Positions 34,691 to 44,850 of a stretch of DNA of 64,000 nucleotides are shown one piece after another. How positions within the stretch are numbered: the first letter of the stretch is position 1; each line of letters starts with the position of its first letter. Origin of the DNA: Streptomyces sp. AP-93 (lineage in GTDB: Bacteria; Actinomycetota; Actinomycetes; Streptomycetales; Streptomycetaceae). Location of the stretch: the NCBI RefSeq assembly GCF_022808175.1, contig NZ_JALGBX010000019.1, positions 145,072 to 209,071 of the forward strand. The letters are read 5' to 3'. A program made the position numbers and the translations under genes. The notes beneath the pieces were generated by a model, which was given only the letters and a program-made list of their open reading frames with translations, had not been told where the DNA came from and did no database searches.

Positions 34691-34721
34691 ATCGTGCAAC
34701 CTCAAGCGCACTTGAGGTCAA
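34691..34721 (-). promoter_or_regulatory. MerR/SoxR-type promoter with a perfect SoxR-box-like palindrome
   Basis: On the minus strand a -35 box TTGACC (34716-34721) and a -10 box CACGAT (34691-34696) are separated by 19 bp. The palindrome ACCTCAAG-N4-CTTGAGGT (34699-34718) fills the spacer. The arms and 4-nt gap equal those of the E. coli soxS operator (CCTCAAG-N4-CTTGAGG). A long spacer bridged by a palindrome is the hallmark of MerR-family activation. The -10 ends 6 nt before the ATG. Confidence 0.72.
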
Positions 34722-34839
34722 CACCCCTCACTCCGCCCTCACTCCGCCGCGGAGAGGAAAGGTGCGCGCGACCACTGCCGGAAGTGCGGTATCGTTCTCC
34801 TGCGCGTTCAACCAGGGGAAACCCCAGGTCAACGGGCAT

Positions 34840-36345
<1,506 letters not shown>

Positions 36346-36402
36346 GGGGATCGCCTCCAGGAGGCGGAGGAAAGGTCGACACCTCCAGTCTCGTGCGACC
36401 AC

Positions 36403-36901
36403 CCGCGATCACCACGGCCCATGCGCCCCTGTGACCTGCGCTTTCCCCTTGTCTGCGCGCCAAGGGTGGCGTCTTGATCCAGCTTCGCAGACGTACCAGC
36501 AGCTCTTCGTCTCTTGCTGATACACGCGCTACACCCCTGCTGCCCAGCAGTGATGTTTGGCTGAGCCCTGCGGCGCCGGGGTGGGTGGTCCGGGAATGGT
36601 TCGGATCTTGATTACGCGGACCTCGTCGTTGCGTTGATGGCGTTGCGGCGGCTCCCTCAGCCGGGATGCCCCAAGGTCGGCGGTGGGCTTTGCGCCGTGC
36701 CCTGCGATTCACCTGGCCGAGATGCGTGTATCGCTGATCGGTGTGGTCTGGCTACCTTCCGTTATGCGCACTGCTCCCGGCTTGGTTGCAGGGCGTATGC
36801 CTACTGCCCGGGGCCGGAGGCCGAGCTCCGGACAGGACATGCTGAATCGTTTCTGCGCTGGACGGTCTCCGACCTCACGGCACGGCTACACAGGGGGCGT
36901 G
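36403..36901. other. Region between integrase and terpene cluster
   Basis: A 499-bp divergent gap. The part next to the integrase (about 36430-36540) has close relatives at 59160-59300 and, more weakly, 55740-55812, so it belongs to the element backbone and may hold the integrase promoter. The rest should contain the promoter of the terpene operon; I could not place -10/-35 boxes. No other feature was recognised. Confidence 0.45.
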
Positions 36902-37993
36902 GTGAGCGTAGAAGTGCTGGACGGGCCGGGGTTGGAGATCAGGGGGCTCCGGCAGGCGGTCGACGATCGCCTGGCCGGTTTCTTCTACGACAAGCGTGGC
37001 GACCTGGACGGAGCTGCCGTGCTCCCTGAGGAGGCCACGGAAGTGCTGGGACGCTTTGTCCTCTCCGGCGGGAAGCGCGTGCGGCCGTTGTTCTGTCTGC
37101 TGGGCTGGTACGCCGCAGGCAGGTCTGGACCTGCGCCCGGGCCTGTGCTGGGAGTGGCGGCGTCGTTGGAGATGTTCCACGCGTTCGCGCTGATCCACGA
37201 CGACGTCATGGATGCCTCGGCGACCCGCCGGGGGGCGCCGGCCCTCCACCGTGTCCTGGCTGCCCGGCACGCCGAAGGTCTGCGCGAGGGCAGGGCTGAG
37301 CAGATGGGCGTGGGGGCGGCGGTCCTCATCGGCGACCTCGCTCTGGCGTGGTCGGACGAGCTGGTGCACACCGCGGGGCTTACTCCCCAGCGGCTGGCAG
37401 CCGTGCTGGCGCTGGTGGACACGATGCGTACGGAGGTGATGGCCGGTCAGTACCTCGACGTCACTGGAACGGGACGATTGTCCGGCGATCTGGAGCGTGC
37501 GCTCACGATCGCCCGTTACAAGACGGCGAAGTACACCTGCGAGCGCCCCCTGCACATTGGCGCGACGCTGGCGGATGCGGACGAAGGGCTCCTCCGGGCA
37601 TGCACGGCCTTTTCCGTGCCGCTGGGCGAGGCGTTCCAGCTCCGCGACGACGTGCTCGGCGTGTTCGGCGACCCGGCCAGGACGGGGAAGCCGGTGATCG
37701 ACGATCTGAGGGACGGCAAGAACACCAGCCTGATGGCTCTCGCCGTGCAGCGTGCGGAACCCCGCCAGTTGGCCGATCTCCGAGTCCTGGTCGGTGACCC
37801 CGGGCTCGACGAGGAGGGGGCCGGCCGAATACGGAAGATAATCGTCGCCACCGGAGCCCTTGAATCGGTCGAGGAAATGATCAGCGTCCGGAGCGGGCAG
37901 GCGGCGCGCGCTCTGGATGCGGCGCCGTTCTCGTTGCCGGCGGCGGACATGCTGCGGCAGCTCGCCGAATCGGTTACGGCGAGAGCCGAATGA
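36902..37993 (+). CDS. Polyprenyl diphosphate synthase (GGPP/FPP-type) of the terpene cluster
   Basis: A 363-residue trans-prenyl diphosphate synthase: SGGKRVRPLFCLLG, first Asp-rich motif LIHDDVMDASATRRG, second LRDDVLGVFGD, and GKPVIDDLRDGKNTSLM, as in Streptomyces GGPP synthases that feed diterpene clusters. The GTG at 36902 follows a GGGGG; a GTG one codon upstream is possible. The stop overlaps the next ATG (ATGA), so this enzyme is coupled to the following protein. It differs from the hopanoid-operon synthase, and product length (C15 or C20) is not certain. Confidence 0.88.
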   Translation: MSVEVLDGPGLEIRGLRQAVDDRLAGFFYDKRGDLDGAAVLPEEATEVLGRFVLSGGKRVRPLFCLLGWYAAGRSGPAPGPVLGVAASLEMFHAFALIHDDVMDASATRRGAPALHRVLAARHAEGLREGRAEQMGVGAAVLIGDLALAWSDELVHTAGLTPQRLAAVLALVDTMRTEVMAGQYLDVTGTGRLSGDLERALTIARYKTAKYTCERPLHIGATLADADEGLLRACTAFSVPLGEAFQLRDDVLGVFGDPARTGKPVIDDLRDGKNTSLMALAVQRAEPRQLADLRVLVGDPGLDEEGAGRIRKIIVATGALESVEEMISVRSGQAARALDAAPFSLPAADMLRQLAESVTARAE

Positions 37994-39339
37994 ACGCCGC
38001 CCAGGGTGAGACCGATCGGAGCGCCCTCCGCTTCCGGGGCACCGTCCGGGCATACAGGGACAGTCTGGCCCTGCTGCCGGAAGGCCCCTATCGTCGCTAC
38101 TGCGGATGGCTGCTGGATCACCCCTCGCTGTCGCGTCGTTGGCTCCGGCTGATCGCTCTGGAGGAACTGGTGAGCATGACCGGCGCCCTCCTGGACCGCA
38201 TGCCCCTCGACCAGGACGAGGCGGACGCGCTGAGCGTGCACGGCACGTTCATGAGCGTGCACCAGATCTACGAGGTCGTCTCGGACAACCTGGCCATCGG
38301 ACTGGCTGCCCCAGGAGTGACCGCAGCCGTGCCGGCCGGGCAGGAGCGCGAGGAGGTGCTGCGGTTGTTCAATCCGGCTGCTGCCGAGAGCCTTCGCGCG
38401 ATGGACTCCCGGCCCGCACGGGCCGCGTTCGCCGGGTGGGAGAACCCGGCCCGCCGGATTTCCGCATTCCGCAGCAGTAACAACGAGGCCGAGCACCGAG
38501 CCCTCGCCGCGGCCTTCGGGCGGGAGCATCCCGGCGAGGACCCGGCTGGACTGGAGTTCTCGGTGGCCCCGTGTCTGCTGGCGAACATCACCTCCGGGCT
38601 CGCCATGGCGGACGTCGTACGCTCCCTGGCGACCTGGGACCTTTTCATCACCGGGCTCGCGCGCCGGTACACGGCCGTGCAGCGACTGCTCATCGAGCGC
38701 CCCACGGATCTGGAGGCCCTGCTCGGAATCGGGACCGACAGCATCATGGTCGTCTCCACGATCGCCTACTACACCGGGCTGATCAATGAAGTCGTGCGCC
38801 CCCTGCCCGCCTACGCCCACGTGCTCGACGACGGAAGCGTTCAGCGGCTCCTGACCGATGCGGCCCTGCTCGTACGACTGGTCAACGACGTGGGGACGCG
38901 GCTGCTGGAGCAGGCCCCGCAGGACCGGCGCCAGCTGGTCGCCCGGCTGCGCGCCGCAGCGGTCGCCTCGCCTGCGGGCGACTTGGCGCAGGTCCTGTGG
39001 CAGGCGCAGGCCGCTGAGGGTGCGCTGCTGACACGGTTGAAGAAAGACGTCGGCTTCGGCGAGTTCAACGTATGCCTCGACGGAATCCGCCACCTCCCGG
39101 GGCAGGAGGGTCTCGCTCACTTCGAAGACCGCCTCGACCGTGTCACCACCCTCTACCGCCGCACTGTCGACTCCTTGACGAGGGGCGCCGCCGAACTACG
39201 GGCCCGGACCGGTTCTCCCCTCGTCGGCGCCCCGGCCCTGTGCTTCGTCCGCTTTCACCAAGAGCTCTACCGCAAGACGTTCGACGATCAGATGGGCGAC
39301 TACGCGGTCGCCCTCAGCAGGCCGGACCGACGGGAGTGA
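37990..39339 (+). CDS. Candidate non-canonical class I terpene synthase
   Basis: A 449-residue, apparently all-helical soluble protein I do not recognise. It has NDVGTRLLE at residues 299-307, which fits the Mg-binding NSE motif (N,D)Dxx(S,T)xxxE of class I terpene synthases, and an acidic LDQDEAD at 73-79 that could be a degenerate Asp-rich motif; no DDxxD stands at the usual place. It is about 100 residues longer than ordinary bacterial cyclases. Its ATG overlaps the prenyl diphosphate synthase stop, and oxidases follow. These facts make it the best candidate for the cyclase, since no other gene here can fill that role. A different role is possible. Confidence 0.45.
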   Translation: MNAAQGETDRSALRFRGTVRAYRDSLALLPEGPYRRYCGWLLDHPSLSRRWLRLIALEELVSMTGALLDRMPLDQDEADALSVHGTFMSVHQIYEVVSDNLAIGLAAPGVTAAVPAGQEREEVLRLFNPAAAESLRAMDSRPARAAFAGWENPARRISAFRSSNNEAEHRALAAAFGREHPGEDPAGLEFSVAPCLLANITSGLAMADVVRSLATWDLFITGLARRYTAVQRLLIERPTDLEALLGIGTDSIMVVSTIAYYTGLINEVVRPLPAYAHVLDDGSVQRLLTDAALLVRLVNDVGTRLLEQAPQDRRQLVARLRAAAVASPAGDLAQVLWQAQAAEGALLTRLKKDVGFGEFNVCLDGIRHLPGQEGLAHFEDRLDRVTTLYRRTVDSLTRGAAELRARTGSPLVGAPALCFVRFHQELYRKTFDDQMGDYAVALSRPDRRE

Positions 39340-39344
39340 GCCCG

Positions 39345-40106
39345 ATGAGCACCCACTGGAACGACGAGGCGACCGAGATCCTGGGCAAGGCGTTCTCCGG
39401 TGCGGCCGCCGCCCTCACGGCGCAGGGTGTGCCCGCCCGGCACTACGTGGTCCCCGACTGCGATGGCTACGCCCCCGTCACCGGAGGCGCGGCCGACGTC
39501 TGGTGCCTGGAGGCGGAGTTCGGGGCGGCCCTGCGGAACCCTGGTGAATCGGTCTTCGCAGTGTTCCAGGCGTTCGACCCGGCACACCCCCATCTGGGAT
39601 TCGCGTTTCTCGGGCAGCGCCGCGTTGCCGACGGAACGCCCGTCAGCGACCACCGGCTGCCGCGCTGGCGCTACCGGTACGACAACCTCTTCTGCTACAC
39701 GTTCATGCCTGCGGTCAACGACCTGCTCGCCCCGCTCGACCCCACGGGCAAGGGCAGCAGCCAGGTCGTGGGCGTCCATCACGGAAGCATCACCGCACCG
39801 GACTACCTGTCCGTCCCCAGGAAGGTGGCGACCCTGCGCAACGACGCCCGTCGCCAGGGGCAGCACGCCGTCATCTGGGCCGACTTCAAGGCCCCCTTCT
39901 CGGAGGCCGCCGTGCGACTCGTCCGGCGCTCGATCCAGGGCAGCTGGCCCATGCACTTGATCCCCCGTGCAGCCCAGGCATCGCATGTTCGGGTCCCCAC
40001 GAGGCTGCCCGACGGAACGATCGGCTACTTCGAGGATTTCTCTGCCTCACTGGACGAGGGCATCATCCTGGCCAGGGACTACCTCGCCGGCCGGAAGGCC
40101 GCATGA
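39345..40106 (+). CDS. Unknown protein of the terpene cluster
   Basis: A 253-residue soluble protein with no motif I know. It is rich in aromatic residues and His: PRWRYRYDNLFCYTFMPAVNDLL, VVGVHHGS, WADFKAPFSEAAVRLVRRS. No signal peptide or membrane segment is visible. It starts 6 bp after the preceding stop and its own stop overlaps the FAD enzyme (ATGA), so it is part of the same operon. It may be a second, unrelated cyclase, an accessory or an isomerase; there is no direct evidence. Confidence 0.6.
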   Translation: MSTHWNDEATEILGKAFSGAAAALTAQGVPARHYVVPDCDGYAPVTGGAADVWCLEAEFGAALRNPGESVFAVFQAFDPAHPHLGFAFLGQRRVADGTPVSDHRLPRWRYRYDNLFCYTFMPAVNDLLAPLDPTGKGSSQVVGVHHGSITAPDYLSVPRKVATLRNDARRQGQHAVIWADFKAPFSEAAVRLVRRSIQGSWPMHLIPRAAQASHVRVPTRLPDGTIGYFEDFSASLDEGIILARDYLAGRKAA

Positions 40107-41422
40107 CGGGCCGCACTCACGCCGTTGTCGTGGGCGGGGGGATGGCCGGACTGTGCACCGCCGCCGTACTGGCCGGCCACTTCCCGCGGGTGACGGTGGT
40201 CGAACGCGATCGGATCAGCGAGCTCCGCCCTGGCGTGGCCCGCCGCGGCGTCCCGCAGGGACCGCACGTGAGCCTGCTGGCTCTCAGAGGCATACAGCAG
40301 CTCGACGCGCTCTTTCCCGGGCTGCTGAGCCAATGCCTGGCCGACGGGGCCGTGGCCGCCGAGGCGGGCAGCCAGGTCCGGGTGACCTTCCACGGCCATC
40401 GGTTACGACAGAACGACGCCGGGCTCGACATCCTGCTGGCCTCGCGCCCGTTCCTGGAGGAGCGGATCCGAGCACGTGTCCTGCACGATCCGGCAGTCAC
40501 GCTGCTGGAGGGCACCCATGCCTCGGCCTTGCTGGCTGACCGCAACCACTCGGGGCGGAGCGGGGTGCGCGGGGTGCGGGTGCACTCCGGACAGGCTGAC
40601 GCAGCCGGCCGGGAGCTGGCGGCCGACTTGGTGGTGGACGCGACCGGCCGGGGAGCCAGGAGTGGCGCCTGGCTGGCACAGCTCGGCTACGAGCAGGCCC
40701 CGGAGCAGGGCATACCGGCAGACGTCAGCTACGCCAGCCGGCACTTCTCCCTGCCCCCGGACGTCCTCGGTACCGACCGGGCCGTGGTGATCGGAGCCAC
40801 CCAACAGCAGCCGCTGGGCATGACCTTCGTCGCCCAGGAGGCGGGTACCTGGGTGCTCTCACTGCAGAGCTACTCCGGTCGGCGGCCGCCCCGGGACGCG
40901 GATGAACTCCTGGCGGCGGCCGCCGAGATCGCCCCCGCCGACGTGATGCGCCACCTGCGCGGAGCGGAAGCCATCGACCCCGTCTCCGTGCACCGCTTCC
41001 CGAGCGGTATCCGCCGCCACTACCAGCGACTGCGCCGCTTTCCCACTGGCCTTCTGGTAATCGGCGACGCGATCTGCTCGATCAACCCGGTCTACGGCAG
41101 CGGGATGGCGATGGCGGTGGCTCAGGCCATCGAGCTCGATGACTGCCTCGGCCGGGGCGGCCCGCTCGCCCCCCGATTCTTCCAGGCGGCCCACCGTACG
41201 ACTCGCCAGTCATGGCGGGTGGCAGCCTGCGGGGATTACAGCATCAACCAGGGAAACAGAGCGTCACACGTACTCGGCGCCTGCTTCCGCAGGACCATGG
41301 CCGCAGCTGCCCGGGACCCGGCCGTCGCGACCGCGGTGGTCCAGCTGATCGGCCTGACAGCCTCACCCCGCCAACTGGCCCGCCCCGGCATCCTCCGCCG
41401 GATCCTCGTCCCAGGGAGATGA
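40103..41422 (+). CDS. FAD-dependent monooxygenase/epoxidase
   Basis: A 439-residue flavoprotein. The FAD-binding start is VVVGGGMAGLCTAAVLAG, followed by GVPQGPHVSLLALRGIQQL, VVDATGRGARS and the GD motif VIGDAICSINPVYGSGMAMA. This is the group A aromatic hydroxylase/epoxidase fold, and the GVPQGxH and GDA blocks resemble the epoxidases that prime polyene or terpene cyclisation. It probably oxidises the terpene scaffold or epoxidises a prenyl chain. The ATG overlaps the upstream gene and the stop overlaps the next start. Confidence 0.82.
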   Translation: MTGRTHAVVVGGGMAGLCTAAVLAGHFPRVTVVERDRISELRPGVARRGVPQGPHVSLLALRGIQQLDALFPGLLSQCLADGAVAAEAGSQVRVTFHGHRLRQNDAGLDILLASRPFLEERIRARVLHDPAVTLLEGTHASALLADRNHSGRSGVRGVRVHSGQADAAGRELAADLVVDATGRGARSGAWLAQLGYEQAPEQGIPADVSYASRHFSLPPDVLGTDRAVVIGATQQQPLGMTFVAQEAGTWVLSLQSYSGRRPPRDADELLAAAAEIAPADVMRHLRGAEAIDPVSVHRFPSGIRRHYQRLRRFPTGLLVIGDAICSINPVYGSGMAMAVAQAIELDDCLGRGGPLAPRFFQAAHRTTRQSWRVAACGDYSINQGNRASHVLGACFRRTMAAAARDPAVATAVVQLIGLTASPRQLARPGILRRILVPGR

Positions 41423-42255
41423 ACGCGGTGAACCCAGCACATGAAAGCCACCGCGCGGACCGAGCCGTGCCAGGACGGGCCCCGCGCGTCGGGCCGTCCA
41501 CCGCCCTGGTGACCGGCGCGGCCAGCGGCATCGGTCGCTACGTTGCACAGACCCTCGCAGCCCGGGGAACGAGCGTCGTGGCGCTGGACATCGACGAAGC
41601 GGGGCTCCGCGAGACAGCAACGGCTTCACCGCGCATCACCACAATCCCTTGCGACGTCACCGACCTCGGTGCCGTCACCTCCGCGGCCGGGCAGGCACAG
41701 CAGCACCTCGGCCCGCTGGACCGTGTGGTGCACTGCGCAGGCATCGAGGTCGCCGGCCGCCTCCTCGACCAGCCGCTCGGCGACATCCACCGGGTGATGG
41801 ACGTCAACTACTTCGGCACGGTCAACGTGGCACGGGCCACCGTCCCGGCGATGGTTGAACGCGGGCGGGGCGAGATCGCCCTGATCGCCTCGATCGGGGG
41901 ATGGGTCTTCGTCAACGAGTCGGGTGCCTACAGTGCATCCAAGGCCGCCATCATCGCCTTCAGCGAGGTCCTCGCTTCCGAAACCCGGGGATCGGGCGTC
42001 CGTGTGGTCTGCGTTTGCCCCGCCGTGGTGGAAACTCCCATGGTCGAGCGTATGCGGAATGAGAACCCGCACCTGGTCGGCAGCGCTCGGGGCAGTCACC
42101 CCAGAGTCGTTCTGGACGACCTCGAACGCGCGCTGGCCCGAGGGCGCCACTACGCGTTCCCCGGACGCGGCGCCACCACACTGTGGCGGGCCCGCCGCCA
42201 CACGCCCCGGCTCGTGGACGCCATCATCCAACGGACCATCCGAAAATCCACCTGA
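41419..42255 (+). CDS. Short-chain dehydrogenase/reductase
   Basis: A 278-residue classical SDR: cofactor motif TGAASGIG, CAG in VVHCAGIE, catalytic Ser in LIASIGGWV and YSASK with the active-site Tyr and Lys. An extra N-terminal stretch of about 25 residues precedes the fold. It is the last gene of the plus-strand terpene operon and likely oxidises an alcohol or reduces a ketone on the product. It converges with the P450 gene. Confidence 0.87.
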   Translation: MNAVNPAHESHRADRAVPGRAPRVGPSTALVTGAASGIGRYVAQTLAARGTSVVALDIDEAGLRETATASPRITTIPCDVTDLGAVTSAAGQAQQHLGPLDRVVHCAGIEVAGRLLDQPLGDIHRVMDVNYFGTVNVARATVPAMVERGRGEIALIASIGGWVFVNESGAYSASKAAIIAFSEVLASETRGSGVRVVCVCPAVVETPMVERMRNENPHLVGSARGSHPRVVLDDLERALARGRHYAFPGRGATTLWRARRHTPRLVDAIIQRTIRKST

Positions 42256-42281
42256 TCGCGGCGGCACGCCTCGGCCGCCCC

Positions 42282-43610
42282 TCAGCCTCCGGTGCGGGAT
42301 TCAGCGGTCATGGGCAGCTGACTCGGATGAACCGTGGCCCTGGCCACCGGACGTACCTCGGCGCCGGGCAGGGGGCGAAGCCGCCAGCGCTGACAGATCA
42401 CCGCCAGCGCCGCTGTCATCTCGGCCAGCGCGAACGTATTGCCAATGCACTGGTGCCCACCCGATCCGAACGGAAGGTACGCGCCTCTCGGTATCTGCGC
42501 GGCCCGCTCGGGAAGCCAGCGGTCTGGGTCGAACCGTTCCGGGTCGGGGAACCAGCGCGGATCGCGGTGCAACGCGTAGGGGCTGAAGAGAACCTCCGCG
42601 CCGGCGGGCACCCGGGTTCCTCCGAGTTCGACCGGGCCTTGGGTGCGCCGAGTTATGTAGCACGCCGCGTACAGCCGCAGCGCCTCAAGGATCACTCTGC
42701 CCGTCAACTCCAGTGTCGTCAGGTCCTCATGGCCCGGTGCTCGTCCGGCCAGAGCGCCGTCGACCTCGGCATGTAGACGCTGCTCCACTTCGGGGTTGCG
42801 CCCCAGCTCGTGGAACACCCACGCGAGCGTGGCTCCGGTCGTCTCCACCCCGGCCACCGCGAAGTTCATGACCTGGTCCTGGATCTCGCGGTCCGTCAGC
42901 CCGCGCCCTTCCGCGTCCTGAACCGCCAGCAGCATCGAGAGGAGGTCGCCCTGGTCCCGGCCGGTGCTCCTGCATTCGGCGATGGCCTCGGCGACAGCGG
43001 CATCCAGTCCAGCAAGCGCTGTTTCCAAGCGACGGTTCCCCCGGGTGGGCAGCTTGGCCCAGGCGGCCGGAAGCACGGCGCGTACCACTGCCGCACGGGT
43101 GATCAGGGGCACCGCGTGCTGCAGCTCGGCCGCAGCACGCACACCGAACTCGGAGGGGAACAGAGTGCTCGCCAGCATGGCCAGTGACAGGTCGTTCATC
43201 ACATGGTCGACCGCCACTACCTGGCCCGGATGCCAGGACTCGCTGATGCGGACTGCGGCATCCGACATGGCCTTCGTGTACGCGTCGATGCGTGCCCGGT
43301 GAAAGGCCGGCTGCACAGTTCGGCGTCTGCTCACGTGCACCGTGCCGGAAGTTGCCAACAGCCCCTGGCCGAACACCCTCGTGGCCCGCTCGTGAAAGCG
43401 CCCACGCTTGAAGTTCGGGGCCTCGCTGACCAGGACGCGGTGTACCAGCGCCGGATCGGTCACGGCGTACACGGGCAGTGGCCCGAGCCGTATGCGCACA
43501 ACGTCGCCGGATCGGGCCAATGCTGTCACGAACGACAGAGGCCGCCGGACCAGCGGCAATGCGTGACCCAGCAGTGGCCACGCTCCCGGAACCTCTCGGG
43601 CGACTCCCAT
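42282..43610 (-). CDS. Cytochrome P450 of the terpene cluster
   Basis: A 442-residue P450 with all core motifs: I-helix AGVETTGATL, ExxR in LEALRL, PERF and the heme loop FGSGGHQCIG with the axial Cys. The I-helix AGxET is the oxygen-activating motif. No membrane anchor is seen, so it is soluble and needs separate redox partners, none of which is encoded on this island. It is read against the operon, with 26 bp between the stops. It probably hydroxylates the terpene. Confidence 0.92.
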   Translation of the reverse strand: MGVAREVPGAWPLLGHALPLVRRPLSFVTALARSGDVVRIRLGPLPVYAVTDPALVHRVLVSEAPNFKRGRFHERATRVFGQGLLATSGTVHVSRRRTVQPAFHRARIDAYTKAMSDAAVRISESWHPGQVVAVDHVMNDLSLAMLASTLFPSEFGVRAAAELQHAVPLITRAAVVRAVLPAAWAKLPTRGNRRLETALAGLDAAVAEAIAECRSTGRDQGDLLSMLLAVQDAEGRGLTDREIQDQVMNFAVAGVETTGATLAWVFHELGRNPEVEQRLHAEVDGALAGRAPGHEDLTTLELTGRVILEALRLYAACYITRRTQGPVELGGTRVPAGAEVLFSPYALHRDPRWFPDPERFDPDRWLPERAAQIPRGAYLPFGSGGHQCIGNTFALAEMTAALAVICQRWRLRPLPGAEVRPVARATVHPSQLPMTAESRTGG

Positions 43611-44030
43611 GGGCCAACTCTCCCATCAGCGCACGACGTCAACGCGAACGCAAGCGCGGCAAGGTCATGCCGCAACGGATGATGCACAGGGGGCGAGCTC
43701 GGCTACCAGGGCGCACACCAGCGCAAGGGTGCAATCGTCGACCGTCTCCTGCGCCGTGCCTCCGAGCCGGCATGCTGGCTGACGCCCCAGCGCGTCGCCG
43801 TGAGCGGCGTGCTGCCGTTCCGTGCTGGCGACGATCACGATCAAGCCGCCGACCCGGTCCGCAGGCTGCCGGTCTCCGGCGTGGTACCCGCGGCGGGGGA
43901 CGCCCATGCTGGACACCAGCCGACCCGGCCCACAAGATCGCCATCTCGTACGGATGATCGGCACTGGCCGGATCCGGGCGCTCACCCGCGGCGAGGCCGT
44001 GGCCTGGGGTGGCCTTCGGATGGCTGGTTG
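43611..44030. other. Debris between P450 and secreted protein
   Basis: A 420-bp stretch without a convincing gene. It contains an M50 protease remnant (43797-43890). The P450 gene starts at one end, so the promoter for it lies near 43611-43680, not located precisely. Open frames on both strands have no protein-like conservation. Confidence 0.45.
43797..43890 (-). pseudogene. Short remnant of an M50-type site-2 protease gene
   Basis: Two blocks match the intact M50 gene of island B: CGGCGTG(C/T)TGCCGTTCCG with its flank (as at 54804-54830) and CCGGTCCGCA with CTGCCGGTCTCCGG (as at 54941-54966), joined with the 100 or so bases between them missing. The coding strand is minus, as in the intact gene. 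It marks a past copy of the same gene on island A. Confidence 0.5.
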
Positions 44031-44591
44031 TCACACGGGGCAGGGGTGGTATTCGAGGCTGAGTTCGCGGTCGACGGCGTAGCTGGTACGCATCGAGGCG
44101 TCGGTGACCTTCTCCCAGGATCCGTACTTGGCGTAGAGCTGGTCCGCGGTGGGCCCGAGAGGGTTGCCGTACTTGGCCGTGTTCCGCTCCTCCAGGATGC
44201 GGACCTCCTCCGGGGTCATGCCGGCTCGGGTGATCTCCTTGGCCTGGTTGCGCATGTCGACCAGCTCCCTGGCGATCTCCTCCTCGGAGGCTCCCGACTC
44301 GCGCATGTTCGCCTCGGTCCGGTGCATGTCCTCCAGGAGGCCGTGGTAGCGGATCCGGGTCCGCTGAGCCTCCACCTTCTCGTCCATCGGCAGGACGCGG
44401 ATGCGGCACACGACCGGGTCGGTGCTGGGGCAGGGATCGTCGGCGGGGACCGGCGGTGCGAGCGGGGCGGTGATGACCGAACCGCACGACTCCAGCGCGG
44501 CGGATGAAGCGGCGGCGGTCGTGGTCAGCAGTGCGACGGAGGCGACGAAGGGGACGAGGGCACGGCTCAGGAGGGAAGATGTAAGGCGCAT
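44031..44591 (-). CDS. Secreted hypothetical protein
   Basis: A 186-residue protein with a signal peptide (MRLTSSLLSR, then a hydrophobic run ending near SSAA). The mature part has two Cys close together (DDPCPSTDPVVCRI), then a charged, helix-forming region (RIRYHGLLEDMHRTEANMRESGASEEEIARELVDMRNQ, here shortened) and a C-terminal Cys. No known domain was recognised. It lies between the terpene genes and the right end of island A and may be cargo. Confidence 0.65.
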   Translation of the reverse strand: MRLTSSLLSRALVPFVASVALLTTTAAASSAALESCGSVITAPLAPPVPADDPCPSTDPVVCRIRVLPMDEKVEAQRTRIRYHGLLEDMHRTEANMRESGASEEEIARELVDMRNQAKEITRAGMTPEEVRILEERNTAKYGNPLGPTADQLYAKYGSWEKVTDASMRTSYAVDRELSLEYHPCPV

Positions 44592-44690
44592 GCGCGCATC
44601 CTTGGTGACGACGGCCCATGCCTCCACGTAAACACACCGATGATCACTCGTACGGGGCGCACTGGTCCGCTCCGCTGTCTCCGACCCTGA

Positions 44691-44807
44691 TGGCAGGACA
44701 GAGCGGTTCGCTGGGGACCACACGGTGTGCGCGATGGCACACGATCGAGCCTCTTGCGCACAACTTGCGCCCCAATTAAGTCTGTTATATCCAGAAAATA
44801 CCCCCGG
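44691..44807. repeat. Right-end block of island A, shared with island B
   Basis: About 117 bp ahead of att copy 2 match 58283-58421 with few differences (for example CACGATCGAGCCTC and GTCTGTTATATCCAGAAAAT). It is less GC-rich than its surroundings. It is likely the right arm where the integrase or excision protein binds. Confidence 0.7.
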
Positions 44808-44850
44808 CTGGGGGTCAAGGGGTCGCAGGTTCAAATCCTGTCGTCCCGAC
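44808..44850 (+). repeat. att copy 2 (43-bp direct repeat)
   Basis: An exact copy of the tRNA-Pro 3' end. It is the right end of island A and the left end of island B. Only the 3' half of the tRNA is present, so it is not a tRNA gene. Confidence 0.9.

Noticed and set aside
34699..34718. HspR-type HAIR site before the transketolase pair
   Set aside because: HAIR has CTTGAGT-N7-ACTCAAG. Here the arms are in the opposite order (CTCAAG then CTTGAG) with a 4-nt gap, and they sit in a 19-bp promoter spacer, which fits MerR/SoxR instead.
43800..44507. A 235-codon plus-strand frame over the secreted protein gene
   Set aside because: It is antisense to the gene with a signal peptide (44031-44591) and crosses the M50 remnant. 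The composition is His/Arg/Gly-rich with no domain.
44808..44850. Second and third tRNA-Pro genes at att copies 2 and 3
   Set aside because: Only the 43-bp 3' part is present. The acceptor 5' strand and D arm are missing, so they cannot fold as tRNAs.
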